Origin: JACKDW01 sp964621785
Lineage (GTDB): Bacteria; Myxococcota_A; Polyangia; Nannocystales; Nannocystaceae
DNA: 64,000 nt
Direction of reading: 5' to 3'
NCBI GenBank assembly: GCA_964621785.1
Contig: CAZUPD010000037.1
Coordinates: 1 to 64,000 of the forward strand
Part shown: one piece after another, positions 10,619-18,691 of the stretch
Layout of the letters: every line of letters starts with the position of its first letter
How positions within the stretch are numbered: the stretch's first letter is position 1
Notes under the pieces: model-generated
Told to the model about the DNA's origin: nothing
The model's database searches: none
What the model saw: only the letters and a program-made list of their open reading frames with translations
Program-made: the position numbers and the translations under genes

Positions 10619-12523
10619 TTAGTGCTTGTACATCTTTCTGGCGGGCGTATGCCCGAGCGTGTGTAGTTGGCGGGAGAGGTCGACGCGCTGCCGGGACAGG
10701 TCCCGTGCCCGCTCCATATCCCCCTGCGTGCGGGCGGCCCGAATCTCGATGTCGAATTCCGCGATTTTGCGCTTGATCTGCTCCCGCCGACATCCGTGTA
10801 AGCACTCTGCTAATTCACGTTGTAGGTCTAGCTCGCTATCGCGGTAGGCGCCCGCAAAGATTTGATCATGGATTTGGCGGTGTGCCCGCGGGTCGACCCC
10901 TTCGAGAAAATCGCCCCACGCGAGATGGGAGACGGCCTCGGGATCTTCAAACACCTTGTCGACGATCGGGCGCAAGCGACGATCGGTCACAAAGCTGGCA
11001 ACTTCGCGACGGTCAATGTCCGCGACCAAACCGGGGTGGTCGACCAACAGCGCTGTCAAATCTGCCTGCACCGAAGGTAGGGCTGGCAGTGGACGACTGG
11101 GCATAGGTGGATGCACGGGGGCGGACGAAGACTCTGGCGGGGGTGAAGCGGACGAAGAAAACCGGTCTGGCGGAGGACCATAGGGATCGGGATGCGCCCG
11201 CCGACTGCCGCGCTCACCCCGTACTACGGCGGAAACTCGACTCGGCGAAAGATTGAGCAATTTTGCCGTGCGATCAATGTAGAGGTCGCGCGCGGCCTCA
11301 CGCTTGATCTTTTGCAGGAGTGGTGCAATCGACCCCAACGCGCGTGCCTGCGCGTCGATCGACTCGGTCGCCCCTTGGCGAATCAGGCGGTGCACATACC
11401 ACTCAAGCGCCGACAGCGGACTCTCCAACAAGTTGGCCAAACGCTCTGGATCCGCGCTGTCTGGATCCTCACCCTCACCCAAAACCACAATCCGGGCGTC
11501 GAGCTCGGCGTCGAGCAACACCGGGATCGCAGCCTGGGCAGCTTGGAGCCCGGCACGGTCACCGTCGAAACACAACACGACCTTGTCGGTAAACCGCCCG
11601 ATGAGTTTGGCCTGGGCAGCGGTCAGCGACGTCCCCAACGGCGCGACCGTTTCGCCGTACCCGCGTTGGTGCATCGCCACCACATCGACGTTGCCCTCGA
11701 CCAGGATGGCCCGTTTGCGGGTGCGCATCGCCTGACCCGCGAGGTGCAGACCAAACAGGCTTTTGCTTTTTTTGTAGAGATCGGACTCGGGCGAGTTGAC
11801 GTACTTGGCCGCCTTTTGCCCGTCGGACTCCTGTTCAAACGCCGGCAGGATCCGCCCGGAAAACCCGACCACCGTGCCCCCAGGCAAAATGATGGGGAAC
11901 ATCCAGCGCCCGCGAAAGCGGTCGAACATCGAACCTGTGCGATCGCTGCGAAGCACCAGGCCGAGGCGTTCGGCCAGCTCTAACGGCAGGCCCTGGGCGT
12001 TGAGTGCCCGGCACAGCGGATCCCACCCGAGCTCGGTCGGTGCAGGTGCATATCCCAATCCGAAGGCTTCGGCAGTCGCCTCAGAAACACCGCGTTGTTG
12101 CTGGTACGCCCGGGCAGCTTCGGCCGCCGGCGAACTGACAAGCAGCTCGCGGTAGAACTGGGTCGCAACCCGCAAAATTTCCATGCCCGCCTGACGGTCC
12201 GCCTGTTGCTCGGGCTTCAGAGCACCGCGGGTGGGAAGTTGCACCCCGTACAGCCCGGCGAGCTTGTGGGCGGCCTCGGGAAAACTCAGCCCTTCGACCT
12301 TCATCACAAACTCGAGGCCGTCGCCGTGCACTCCGCACCCGAAACACTTGAAGCTGCGACGCTCGGCACTGACGAAGAAGCTCGGTGTCTTCTCGGCGTG
12401 GAACGGACAACAGGCCTTGTGGTTGCGACCGGCCCTTTGCAAACCCACATAGCGACCAATCAGATCGACGATGTCGATCCGTTCCCGCAGCTCCTGAAGC
12501 TTGTCATCCGGGATGCCCGCCAT
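10619..12523 (-). CDS. dnaG: DNA primase DnaG
   Basis: Makes RNA primers at the replication fork (634 residues). The N-terminal CHC2 zinc-binding domain has Cys39, His42, Cys60 and Cys63 (CCPFH ... FKCFGCG). The catalytic core includes YVNSPESDLYKKS and a TOPRIM fold with the VEGNVDVVAM glutamate and the FDGDRAG acidic pair. A Pro/Ser-rich linker (around 440-490) leads to a helical C-terminal region expected to bind the DnaB helicase. The ATG start gives MAGIPDDKLQELRERIDIVDL, typical for the family. Gene order dnaG-rpoD is a strong context match. Confidence 0.96.
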   Translation of the reverse strand: MAGIPDDKLQELRERIDIVDLIGRYVGLQRAGRNHKACCPFHAEKTPSFFVSAERRSFKCFGCGVHGDGLEFVMKVEGLSFPEAAHKLAGLYGVQLPTRGALKPEQQADRQAGMEILRVATQFYRELLVSSPAAEAARAYQQQRGVSEATAEAFGLGYAPAPTELGWDPLCRALNAQGLPLELAERLGLVLRSDRTGSMFDRFRGRWMFPIILPGGTVVGFSGRILPAFEQESDGQKAAKYVNSPESDLYKKSKSLFGLHLAGQAMRTRKRAILVEGNVDVVAMHQRGYGETVAPLGTSLTAAQAKLIGRFTDKVVLCFDGDRAGLQAAQAAIPVLLDAELDARIVVLGEGEDPDSADPERLANLLESPLSALEWYVHRLIRQGATESIDAQARALGSIAPLLQKIKREAARDLYIDRTAKLLNLSPSRVSAVVRGERGSRRAHPDPYGPPPDRFSSSASPPPESSSAPVHPPMPSRPLPALPSVQADLTALLVDHPGLVADIDRREVASFVTDRRLRPIVDKVFEDPEAVSHLAWGDFLEGVDPRAHRQIHDQIFAGAYRDSELDLQRELAECLHGCRREQIKRKIAEFDIEIRAARTQGDMERARDLSRQRVDLSRQLHTLGHTPARKMYKH

Positions 12524-12709
12524 GGGTAACTGGGGGCCAAGCAGCAGTTACAGGCTGCTTGGGAGCGGCAGAGCATACGGCATCTTGCAAAAATGTCGCC
12601 GTCCCTGGGCAGTCAGAGCCGTAAGGATTCCCACAGCGCGAAGTTGTCGACCGCGACGCCGAACGACTTGGATCCCGCCTTGGTGATCACATCTGCCAAA
12701 TGCCAAAAA

Positions 12710-12737
12710 CTTGCTCTGCCATGGAAACCATAGCAAG
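12710..12737 (+). promoter_or_regulatory. Hairpin reaching the ribosome-binding site of the next gene
   Basis: Arms CTTGCT (12710-12715) and AGCAAG (12732-12737) enclose an inner ATGG-AAA-CCAT hairpin (12721-12731), with a 5-base bulge on the left. The right arm runs into AAGG (12736-12739), the likely ribosome site for the ATG at 12747, so folding could hide it. No metabolite or protein ligand is indicated. Confidence 0.3.
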
Positions 12738-12746
12738 GCGGATGGG

Positions 12747-13145
12747 ATGTCTCTGCCCGGATCAAGCTTCGTGTCCCCTACCCGCGACCAGGCTCTTTCC
12801 CCGGAAGAACGTCGTCAAAGTGGCGCGCGCAAGCGTGCCCGCGACCGTCTGATGGACCGGGCCGTCCGCGACTACCCCGAAAGCCAGGTGCTGTCGCAGG
12901 TCAACAACATCCAAAACCTGTTGCTGTTCATCGACGACGACCTGCGGGAAACCGGTCTCGCGCTCGGGAACGTGGAGCGCTATCTGGTGCAGGTGCTCGA
13001 GTTGCTCGAAGCCCCGTCGATTGCGCGCGAGCAGGTCCACGCGATCGCGTCGGACACGATTGTGCTCGATCACATCGATATGCTCACCGAAACGATCGAG
13101 AACCTCCGTCGCCGGCTGACGCGCCTAGCCTCGAACCTGCGGTGA
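12747..13145 (+). CDS. Small helical protein, unknown function
   Basis: 132 residues, no signal peptide, no recognised family. The ATG at 12747 has AAGG seven bases upstream; in-frame codons further up lack a site. The N terminus is basic (EERRQSGARKRARDR). The rest is predicted helical with heptad-like hydrophobic spacing, and ends in a basic helix (IENLRRRLTRLASNLR), consistent with a coiled coil or oligomerising helical bundle. It is divergent from dnaG and lies 93 bases before the CPBP protease gene. Soluble cytoplasmic location is inferred. Confidence 0.6.
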   Translation: MSLPGSSFVSPTRDQALSPEERRQSGARKRARDRLMDRAVRDYPESQVLSQVNNIQNLLLFIDDDLRETGLALGNVERYLVQVLELLEAPSIAREQVHAIASDTIVLDHIDMLTETIENLRRRLTRLASNLR

Positions 13146-13238
13146 TCGACGAGTTCGAGCCACCGGTAGCGCGAACAACCAATCTTTCGCAGTGCTCGGT
13201 TCACAAAACCGGCGACGCACCGTTCTCGAGAAATCGCT

Positions 13239-14105
13239 GTGTCTGTGGAATCATCCGCACCGCCGGTGACCTCTGAACCGAAGGAGACTTCCCGAGAGAT
13301 CGCTTCCCGGGCGCGCAAGGCGATCCTCGCCACACTCGCGATCTACCTCCTCTTCGGTCTGTTTGGCGTGCATCCGTGGCTACGAGCCATCCGCGGCCTG
13401 CTGTTGATCGCCGCCTTCTATTTCCTACCCATGTGGATGTTGCGCGAACGCCCGGACGTTCAGGCGCGCTACGAAGTCGGCCCCGACTCCCCGATCCCTG
13501 AGTGGATGTGGTCGGGATTCAAGGTCGCAGCGATCGCCTGCCTGGTGATCTTCCCCCCGTTTGTCCTCGGGTTTTGGTGGTTTTACAGCCAGGTGTGCAT
13601 CGGCGACCTCAGCCTGCTCGCCCCGGTGACCTACCTCGAAGGCCTGACCCCGTGGGCAGGTGGGCTCGAGACCTATCTCGGGAAACTGTGCCACAACCAC
13701 AACGGCGGGATGTGGCCTGCGCATTTCTATGTACCTGCAACATGGACCGCCTACTACGGCCTCGGTTGGCTGTACGAGCTGGCAATCGGTCTATTTGCGA
13801 TCGCGATGGCCGAAGAGGTGTTCCACCGCGGATACCTGATGAGTGCATTGGAAGACCGCTGGCCGCCCAAGCACAAGATCTTTGGGGTGCCGATGGGCTG
13901 GGGAGCGATCGTCTCGAGCCTGCTCTTCGCCGGCGGACACCTGCTGGCCATGGCCCAAGTCGGACGCTTGGCGACATTTTTCCCGGCACTTGTATTTGCA
14001 TGGTTGTGGCGGCGCAGCGGCAGCCTGTGGGCACCCGCGTTGTTTCACACCGCCGCCAACGCGCTGATGGACGTGTTGCTGGCGACCACCTTTCCGATCC
14101 GTTGA
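13239..14105 (+). CDS. CPBP-family intramembrane protease, candidate myxosortase
   Basis: Polytopic membrane protein (288 residues) of the CPBP/Abi glutamic-type intramembrane protease family, which includes CAAX prenyl protease Rce1 and the myxosortases that process MYXO-CTERM proteins. Catalytic motifs are intact: EEVFHR (Glu192, Glu193, Arg197), FAGGH (His234), and FHTAAN (His270, Asn274). Several hydrophobic segments cover residues 28-65, 95-118, 168-195 and 222-282. The start is a GTG at 13239; no better ATG exists. Because three MYXO-CTERM-bearing proteins are encoded in this window, a sorting role is plausible, but CPBP proteins have other functions and the gene is not adjacent to a substrate. 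Confidence 0.75.
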   Translation: MSVESSAPPVTSEPKETSREIASRARKAILATLAIYLLFGLFGVHPWLRAIRGLLLIAAFYFLPMWMLRERPDVQARYEVGPDSPIPEWMWSGFKVAAIACLVIFPPFVLGFWWFYSQVCIGDLSLLAPVTYLEGLTPWAGGLETYLGKLCHNHNGGMWPAHFYVPATWTAYYGLGWLYELAIGLFAIAMAEEVFHRGYLMSALEDRWPPKHKIFGVPMGWGAIVSSLLFAGGHLLAMAQVGRLATFFPALVFAWLWRRSGSLWAPALFHTAANALMDVLLATTFPIR

Positions 14106-14383
14106 CAGGTCGGGCACGGGCAAATCCACAGCCACCGCTCTCGATGTAACTACATCTAGTCTCGACACGCTCATCGGGCTTCCACCAAGCAGGGTACACG
14201 CGCCGAGTGACTCGCTCGCGGCCGATGTCGCAAGCCGATCCGATCGAACAACGACCGGCCTGCAGTGGGTTCTTGCTCCGTCGCACCTGGCTCGAACCGG
14301 CTCGGGACTGGCCACCCGCGCCGATTGTTTTCTGAGCCCAGCCCTGTAACACTCGGGGCAACTGTACGATTCACCCAGAGTTC

Positions 14384-15271
14384 ATGATGACGCACCTTCG
14401 CTACACCCTCCCCCTCGCCCTCCTCCTCGTCCTCCCCGGTTGTGGCGACGACAAACCCGCCCAGCCGCTGGCCAAACAAACCGAAAAATTAGAGGAGCAA
14501 CAACCCAAGTCCATGGGCGCCATGTCGTTCACCATCGACAACAGCACCGCGGCCAAGGTCGAGTTTGCGATGGAGGCTCCGTTTGAGAAGATCCGTGGTC
14601 GGGTCCCGGCATCGGCCATCACCGGTACGCTACACGTCGACCTCGATGACATCACTCAAACCACCGGCCTCGTCCACGTCGACATCGCCGACTTGGAGTT
14701 GTTTCAACGCGTCGCCGGTGAGGATGGCAAATTTGGCGAGGAGACCAAAAGCGCGACGCAAAACGAGCACGCTCGCAACTGGCTCGAGATCGGGCCGGAT
14801 GCCCCAGAAGAAGTGCGTCAAAAAAATGCCCGAGTCGAGTTCTCGCTCAAAGAGATCAAGAATCCGTCGGCGACCGATGTCAAGACATTGGCCGGAGCAG
14901 CCCGCAAGCTGACGTTTGTCGCCAGCGGCGATTTTCTGCTCCACCAGCGCGCGGCCGCCAAAGAAACTGAAGTCGAGATGACGTTTACGTTTGCGGGAGA
15001 CAAGGTCGAGTCGGTCGCGGTCAAGACCGTCAAGCCGCTGGTAATCGGACTCGACGAATACGACGTCCGCCCGCGCGAGGCGTTTGGCAAACTCGCGGCG
15101 AAGACACTCGAAGCCCTGTCGCCCAAGGTCGCCAAAGAGGCTGAGGTCACGGTCGAATTCACGGCCAAGCTCGACCCCTCTGCGGCTAAACCCGAGGCCG
15201 GTGAAGCCAAGGCGGAGGCCAAAGCCGAAGCCAAGACGGAGGCCAAAGCCGAAGCCAAAGGCGGCTACTAG
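14384..15271 (+). CDS. YceI-like lipoprotein
   Basis: 295 residues. A signal peptide ends in the lipobox LPGC (MMTHLRYTLPLALLLVLPGC). The mature domain, from about residue 48, resembles the YceI lipocalin-like fold (FTIDNSTAAKVEF, GTLHVDLDDI, then RNWLEIG in place of the usual D.L.. segment), a family thought to bind isoprenoid or amphiphilic ligands in the periplasm. The match is by pattern only and is moderately certain. The last ~25 residues are a lysine/alanine/glutamate repeat (AEAK type). The downstream precursor-like lipoprotein starts 43 bases later, suggesting one transcript and a possible link to the MNIO gene. Confidence 0.65.
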   Translation: MMTHLRYTLPLALLLVLPGCGDDKPAQPLAKQTEKLEEQQPKSMGAMSFTIDNSTAAKVEFAMEAPFEKIRGRVPASAITGTLHVDLDDITQTTGLVHVDIADLELFQRVAGEDGKFGEETKSATQNEHARNWLEIGPDAPEEVRQKNARVEFSLKEIKNPSATDVKTLAGAARKLTFVASGDFLLHQRAAAKETEVEMTFTFAGDKVESVAVKTVKPLVIGLDEYDVRPREAFGKLAAKTLEALSPKVAKEAEVTVEFTAKLDPSAAKPEAGEAKAEAKAEAKTEAKAEAKGGY

Positions 15272-15314
15272 CTTCGCTCCCATTATGCATGTACCAGCAA
15301 CGAAAGTACGATCT

Positions 15315-15725
15315 ATGGACCTCAAGACGATTTCCCTCACCCTCGCAGCCCTCGGTACAGGCCTGACCCTGCCGGCCTGTAAGACCACCACCGATGCGAC
15401 CGAAGTGCCGGGCGCCGATTCGACCAAGACCTCCGAGGAGGCCGAGGGCAACTGCGGTGCCAAGCCGGCCAACCCCGACACGTCCGAGCCCGAGGCGGCC
15501 GATTCGACCGAGACCGAGCCTGCCGAGGACGCCCCGGACGAAGCACCGACCGACGAGGCCGCACCCGAAGCCGTCGCTAGCGAAACACTTGCAGCCTCCA
15601 GCGAGGCCACGGAGCCACCCGCGCAAGAGGTCAAGAAGGTCAAGGCAAAAAAGAAGGTCAAGACAAAGAAGACCGCCAAGAAGAAAGCCGAGGGAACCTG
15701 TGGCCCCGGAACGTGTTCGGGCTAG
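15315..15725 (+). CDS. EGxCG-motif lipoprotein, probable HvfA-like RiPP precursor
   Basis: 136 residues, too diverged to name by family. The ATG at 15315 gives a signal peptide with lipobox LPAC (Cys22). The middle is acidic low complexity (Glu/Ala/Pro/Thr), then a Lys/Val/Thr-rich basic stretch (106-124). Two EGxCG sites are seen: EGNCG (44-48) and a C-terminal EGTCGPGTCSG (126-136). Established knowledge: HvfA/bufferin-type metallophore precursors carry EGKCG repeats whose cysteines are converted by DUF692 (MNIO) enzymes to oxazolone-thioamide pairs that bind copper. A DUF692 gene follows after 132 bases. I infer that this protein is its substrate, anchored as a lipoprotein after modification. 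The two motifs could otherwise be plain disulfide sites. Confidence 0.65.
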   Translation: MDLKTISLTLAALGTGLTLPACKTTTDATEVPGADSTKTSEEAEGNCGAKPANPDTSEPEAADSTETEPAEDAPDEAPTDEAAPEAVASETLAASSEATEPPAQEVKKVKAKKKVKTKKTAKKKAEGTCGPGTCSG

Positions 15726-15772
15726 CCCGGATTTCGCCCGATGTTTCGGATGACGCAGAGTTCGCATTAAAA

Positions 15773-15800
15773 TGTACATGCAAGCACGGGTGTACCTGCC
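15773..15800 (+). promoter_or_regulatory. Paired TGTAC-type motifs upstream of the MNIO gene
   Basis: TGTACATGCA (15773-15782) and TGTACCTGCC (15791-15800) lie as direct repeats 18 bases apart in the 132-base gap before the MNIO gene. The first is an exact member of the dispersed TGTA-N2-TGCA motif of this window. Spacing of near two helical turns would suit a dimeric regulator, but the motif is also common inside genes, so an operator role is only a possibility. Confidence 0.3.
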
Positions 15801-15857
15801 ATGCCGATTCGTCCAACCCCTCGTAAAATACGGTGAACGACGCAGGTGCACCCCGGC

Positions 15858-17591
15858 ATGATCGTGACCCAAACTCCCCCCCCCGCGACTGGCGTAGGCC
15901 TCGGCCTGCGCTGGGCGTTCTTAGATGAAGTCCTCGCCGACGAAGTCCCGGCGTCGATTAACTTCTTTGAGATTTCGCCCGAAAACTATATGCGCCGTGG
16001 CGGCTATATCCCCGACGCACTGACCACGGTCGCCAGTCGCTTCCCACTGCTGACCCACGGCCTGATGCTCAACATCGGTGGGACCACGCCGCCATCGAGC
16101 GACTATCTCGACCAGTTGCGCGACTTCCTCCAATCATTGAACATACATCAACATAGCGACCACCTGTGCTGGACCGGACACGCGGGTCGCTGCCTCCACG
16201 ATCTGTTTCCACTGCCGCTCGACCGCACCACCGCAGCCCATGTCGCCGACCAAGTCCGCCGGGTGCAAGACCATCTGCAGGTGCCACTCGCCCTCGAAAA
16301 CATCAGCTACTACGCCTCGCCCGGACTGCGTCGCAGTTCCCCCGAAGACCTGCCCAAACGCGAAGCTGCGTTTGTCTGCGAAATCCTCGAGCGGGCCGAC
16401 TGCCGCATGTTGCTCGATGTCAACAACGTGCATGTCAACGGCCACAACCTCGGCTTCGATCCGCTGGCGTTTTTGTCCGAGATTCCACTCGCGCGCGTGC
16501 AGTCGCTGCACGTTGCCGGCGGAGAAGTTCGGCCCCACCTCGACGGGTTGCTGATCGACACCCACGGGTCGGATGTGTTGCCCGCGGTCCACGAGTTGAT
16601 GGCCTGGGTCATCGAGCGTGTGGGGCCCAGGCCCGTGGTCTACGAGCGCGACCACAACATCCCCGAGCTCGCCGAGTTGGGCCGTCAGGTCGCGCAACTG
16701 CAGCAGACCTACGACGATGCACTTTTGCGGTTCCACGCCGCCATGGATCCATCGCATGGCCCGACGGACATCCATACTCTGCCCGGCGAAGTGATCGACC
16801 TCCACAGCGCGAGCCACGGGTTGAGCCAGGTCGTTTTAGATGCGGATGCAACGAGATACGATGCGGTTTTTTTTGCCGAGCACGGTCTTGCACCCGATGC
16901 CAGCGAGGTCATGGCCAGCCTCGGTTCGCGCCTCGAGGTCTACCGCAAACTCTCGCGGGCGACGATCTCCTCCGTCGTCGAAAATTTTCTTCCCCGCACG
17001 ATTGCCCGGCTGCCGGCGGGATCTTTTGAGCGCGAGTTCGTTGCGTGGATGGCCGGGCCAGGTCCGCGCTCGCCGTATTTGCGCGACCTACCGCAGGAGT
17101 TTGTCCAATGGGCCAGCCCGCGGTGGGCAGCGACGCCAGAGATCGCCACCTATCTCGTCGATCTCGCGCGCCACGAGTTGGTCGAGTTCACGGTTGCGAC
17201 CGCGACCGCTGCAACTGCCCACCAAGCCGGCACGTTTTCGCTGCAAAGCGTCCTCCAGTTCGTCGCCAGCTCTCGACTTCTCGACTACGACCATCGGGTC
17301 CACGAGTTGCCGAGCGACGTCGACGACCGCACCGTCCCAAAGGCGCAGGCGACATCCCTGCTCGTGTACCGCGACGGCGAAAATCACGTCCGCTACCTCG
17401 AACTCACCCCCTTGGCCCGGGCCGTCACCGGTCGCCTCATGGCGGGACGAACCGTCCAAGAGGCCGTGATCACCGGTGCGCAGGAGGTCGGACAGGCCCT
17501 CGACCCAGACGTCCTAGGACGCATGAGTTTGTTGCTGGCGGACTTTGCCGAGCGCGGTCTCGTCGAACCGGCGGCGCAAACATCAAGTTGA
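15858..17591 (+). CDS. DUF692 (MNIO) enzyme fused to DUF2063/HvfC-like region
   Basis: 577 residues. Residues 12-290 are a DUF692 TIM barrel, the multinuclear non-heme iron oxidase family that modifies cysteines in RiPPs (bufferin/HvfB, MbnB, TglH). Candidate metal ligands are visible: ENY (42-44), THGL (66-69), SDHLCW (100-105), LENIS (146-150), LLDVNNVHVN (185-194), SLHVAGG (216-222), DTHG (234-237) and YERDHN (262-267). From about 310 the chain resembles DUF2063, the HvfC/BufC partner that binds precursor (YRKLSRATISSVVENFLP, SPYLRDLPQEFVQWA), with a further C-terminal helical part. HvfB and HvfC are usually separate proteins, so this is a fusion. ATG 15858 has AGGTG nine bases upstream; a GTG at 15846 is in frame. 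Confidence 0.82.
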   Translation: MIVTQTPPPATGVGLGLRWAFLDEVLADEVPASINFFEISPENYMRRGGYIPDALTTVASRFPLLTHGLMLNIGGTTPPSSDYLDQLRDFLQSLNIHQHSDHLCWTGHAGRCLHDLFPLPLDRTTAAHVADQVRRVQDHLQVPLALENISYYASPGLRRSSPEDLPKREAAFVCEILERADCRMLLDVNNVHVNGHNLGFDPLAFLSEIPLARVQSLHVAGGEVRPHLDGLLIDTHGSDVLPAVHELMAWVIERVGPRPVVYERDHNIPELAELGRQVAQLQQTYDDALLRFHAAMDPSHGPTDIHTLPGEVIDLHSASHGLSQVVLDADATRYDAVFFAEHGLAPDASEVMASLGSRLEVYRKLSRATISSVVENFLPRTIARLPAGSFEREFVAWMAGPGPRSPYLRDLPQEFVQWASPRWAATPEIATYLVDLARHELVEFTVATATAATAHQAGTFSLQSVLQFVASSRLLDYDHRVHELPSDVDDRTVPKAQATSLLVYRDGENHVRYLELTPLARAVTGRLMAGRTVQEAVITGAQEVGQALDPDVLGRMSLLLADFAERGLVEPAAQTSS

Positions 17592-17878
17592 TCATACAAT
17601 CATCTTCAGTGTGCCGGATGCGAACATCCCGCGGGAGAAAACATTGAAGATACATGCAAATGGCGCACACGGGTGGACATGCGTGACCGGAACTCGAGTG
17701 GCGCGTCGGCGATTAGGCTACGTGTGTGACGTGCAGTTTGGCCCCTGACGGGCAATTCGCACAGTGGTTGCGGTGAGCAACCGCGCATCTCGGGACGCAC
17801 AAGGCACAAGAACATCGGGTCAGGTGTGCACATTCGCAAGCCGCCGTGTGCGCCCCATTGTGATAGGCTAGTCGCCTC

Positions 17879-18517
17879 ATGCGAGCTTTCTGGATTGGGT
17901 TTTGCGTACTCGGCATGGCTGCGGTCGGAGCGTGTCGCGGCGGCAACACAATTGCTCCGGGTGAATGCGGAACGATGTGTGGCAAGGGCACGCGCTGCGA
18001 CGACGGAACGTGTGTCGTCGACTACGGCCAAGACGTCTGTGGAAATTCGTACGACTTCGATGAGGGCGATGCAGATATCGGCGAAGCCCGGCCGCCGATC
18101 GACAACTGGGCCCAGTGCAACCAGGACATGGGCAGCTTGCCGGAGTTTGTTCCGGTCGACGACTCCGATATCCCCGAGTTCGATCCCAACGCGACCCGCT
18201 CGATCAACATGAACGGGGGCGATGAGCAGCTCAGCGAGGATCTGATCAACAACCATATGCGGGAAATTGAATATGCACTCAACGAGTGCTTTTCGCTGGC
18301 CGCCTGTTACAACGAAGGGGCATTCCCCACTGGCGAAGTCAGTTTTACCTTCCGCCTCGAGCCGTCGGGCGAAGTCTCGTCGGTCGGCCTCAAAGCCCCC
18401 GCGGATTTCAACATCTTCGGCACGATTCAGTGCGCTCGGCGGGCGGTCGCCGACCACAAGTTCCCGAGCTACGACGGGCCGGGCATGACGATCTCCTACA
18501 GCGTCGAATTGTTGTAG
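17879..18517 (+). CDS. Lipoprotein with AgmX/PglI C-terminal domain
   Basis: 212 residues. Signal peptide with lipobox VGAC, then a Cys-rich N-terminal patch (CGTMCGKGTRCDDGTC). The last ~90 residues (NECFS...GEVSFTFRLEPSGEVSSVGLKAP...IQCARRAVADHKFP...ISYSVEL) match the AgmX/PglI C-terminal pattern, a TonB-C-like fold common in myxobacteria and named after gliding-motility loci in Myxococcus. Its precise role there is unclear; it probably takes part in envelope protein contacts. The 287-base gap upstream (17592-17878) holds no gene I can support. Convergent with the gene ending at 18692. Confidence 0.7.
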   Translation: MRAFWIGFCVLGMAAVGACRGGNTIAPGECGTMCGKGTRCDDGTCVVDYGQDVCGNSYDFDEGDADIGEARPPIDNWAQCNQDMGSLPEFVPVDDSDIPEFDPNATRSINMNGGDEQLSEDLINNHMREIEYALNECFSLAACYNEGAFPTGEVSFTFRLEPSGEVSSVGLKAPADFNIFGTIQCARRAVADHKFPSYDGPGMTISYSVELL

Positions 18518-18691
18518 GGGCAATCGATCACCGGGCGACAATGTCCACAGGTGCTTGAGCTCGAGGTCCGCCTCGGCAAACGGCTCCGCGTGCACCACAC
18601 CTGCGCCTCGGCGTACACATCGACCAGGACAGTCACCCGGAGCCCTACTTGGTCCGAACCGACTTCGGCGAACGGGCGAGCACTCGACCGA

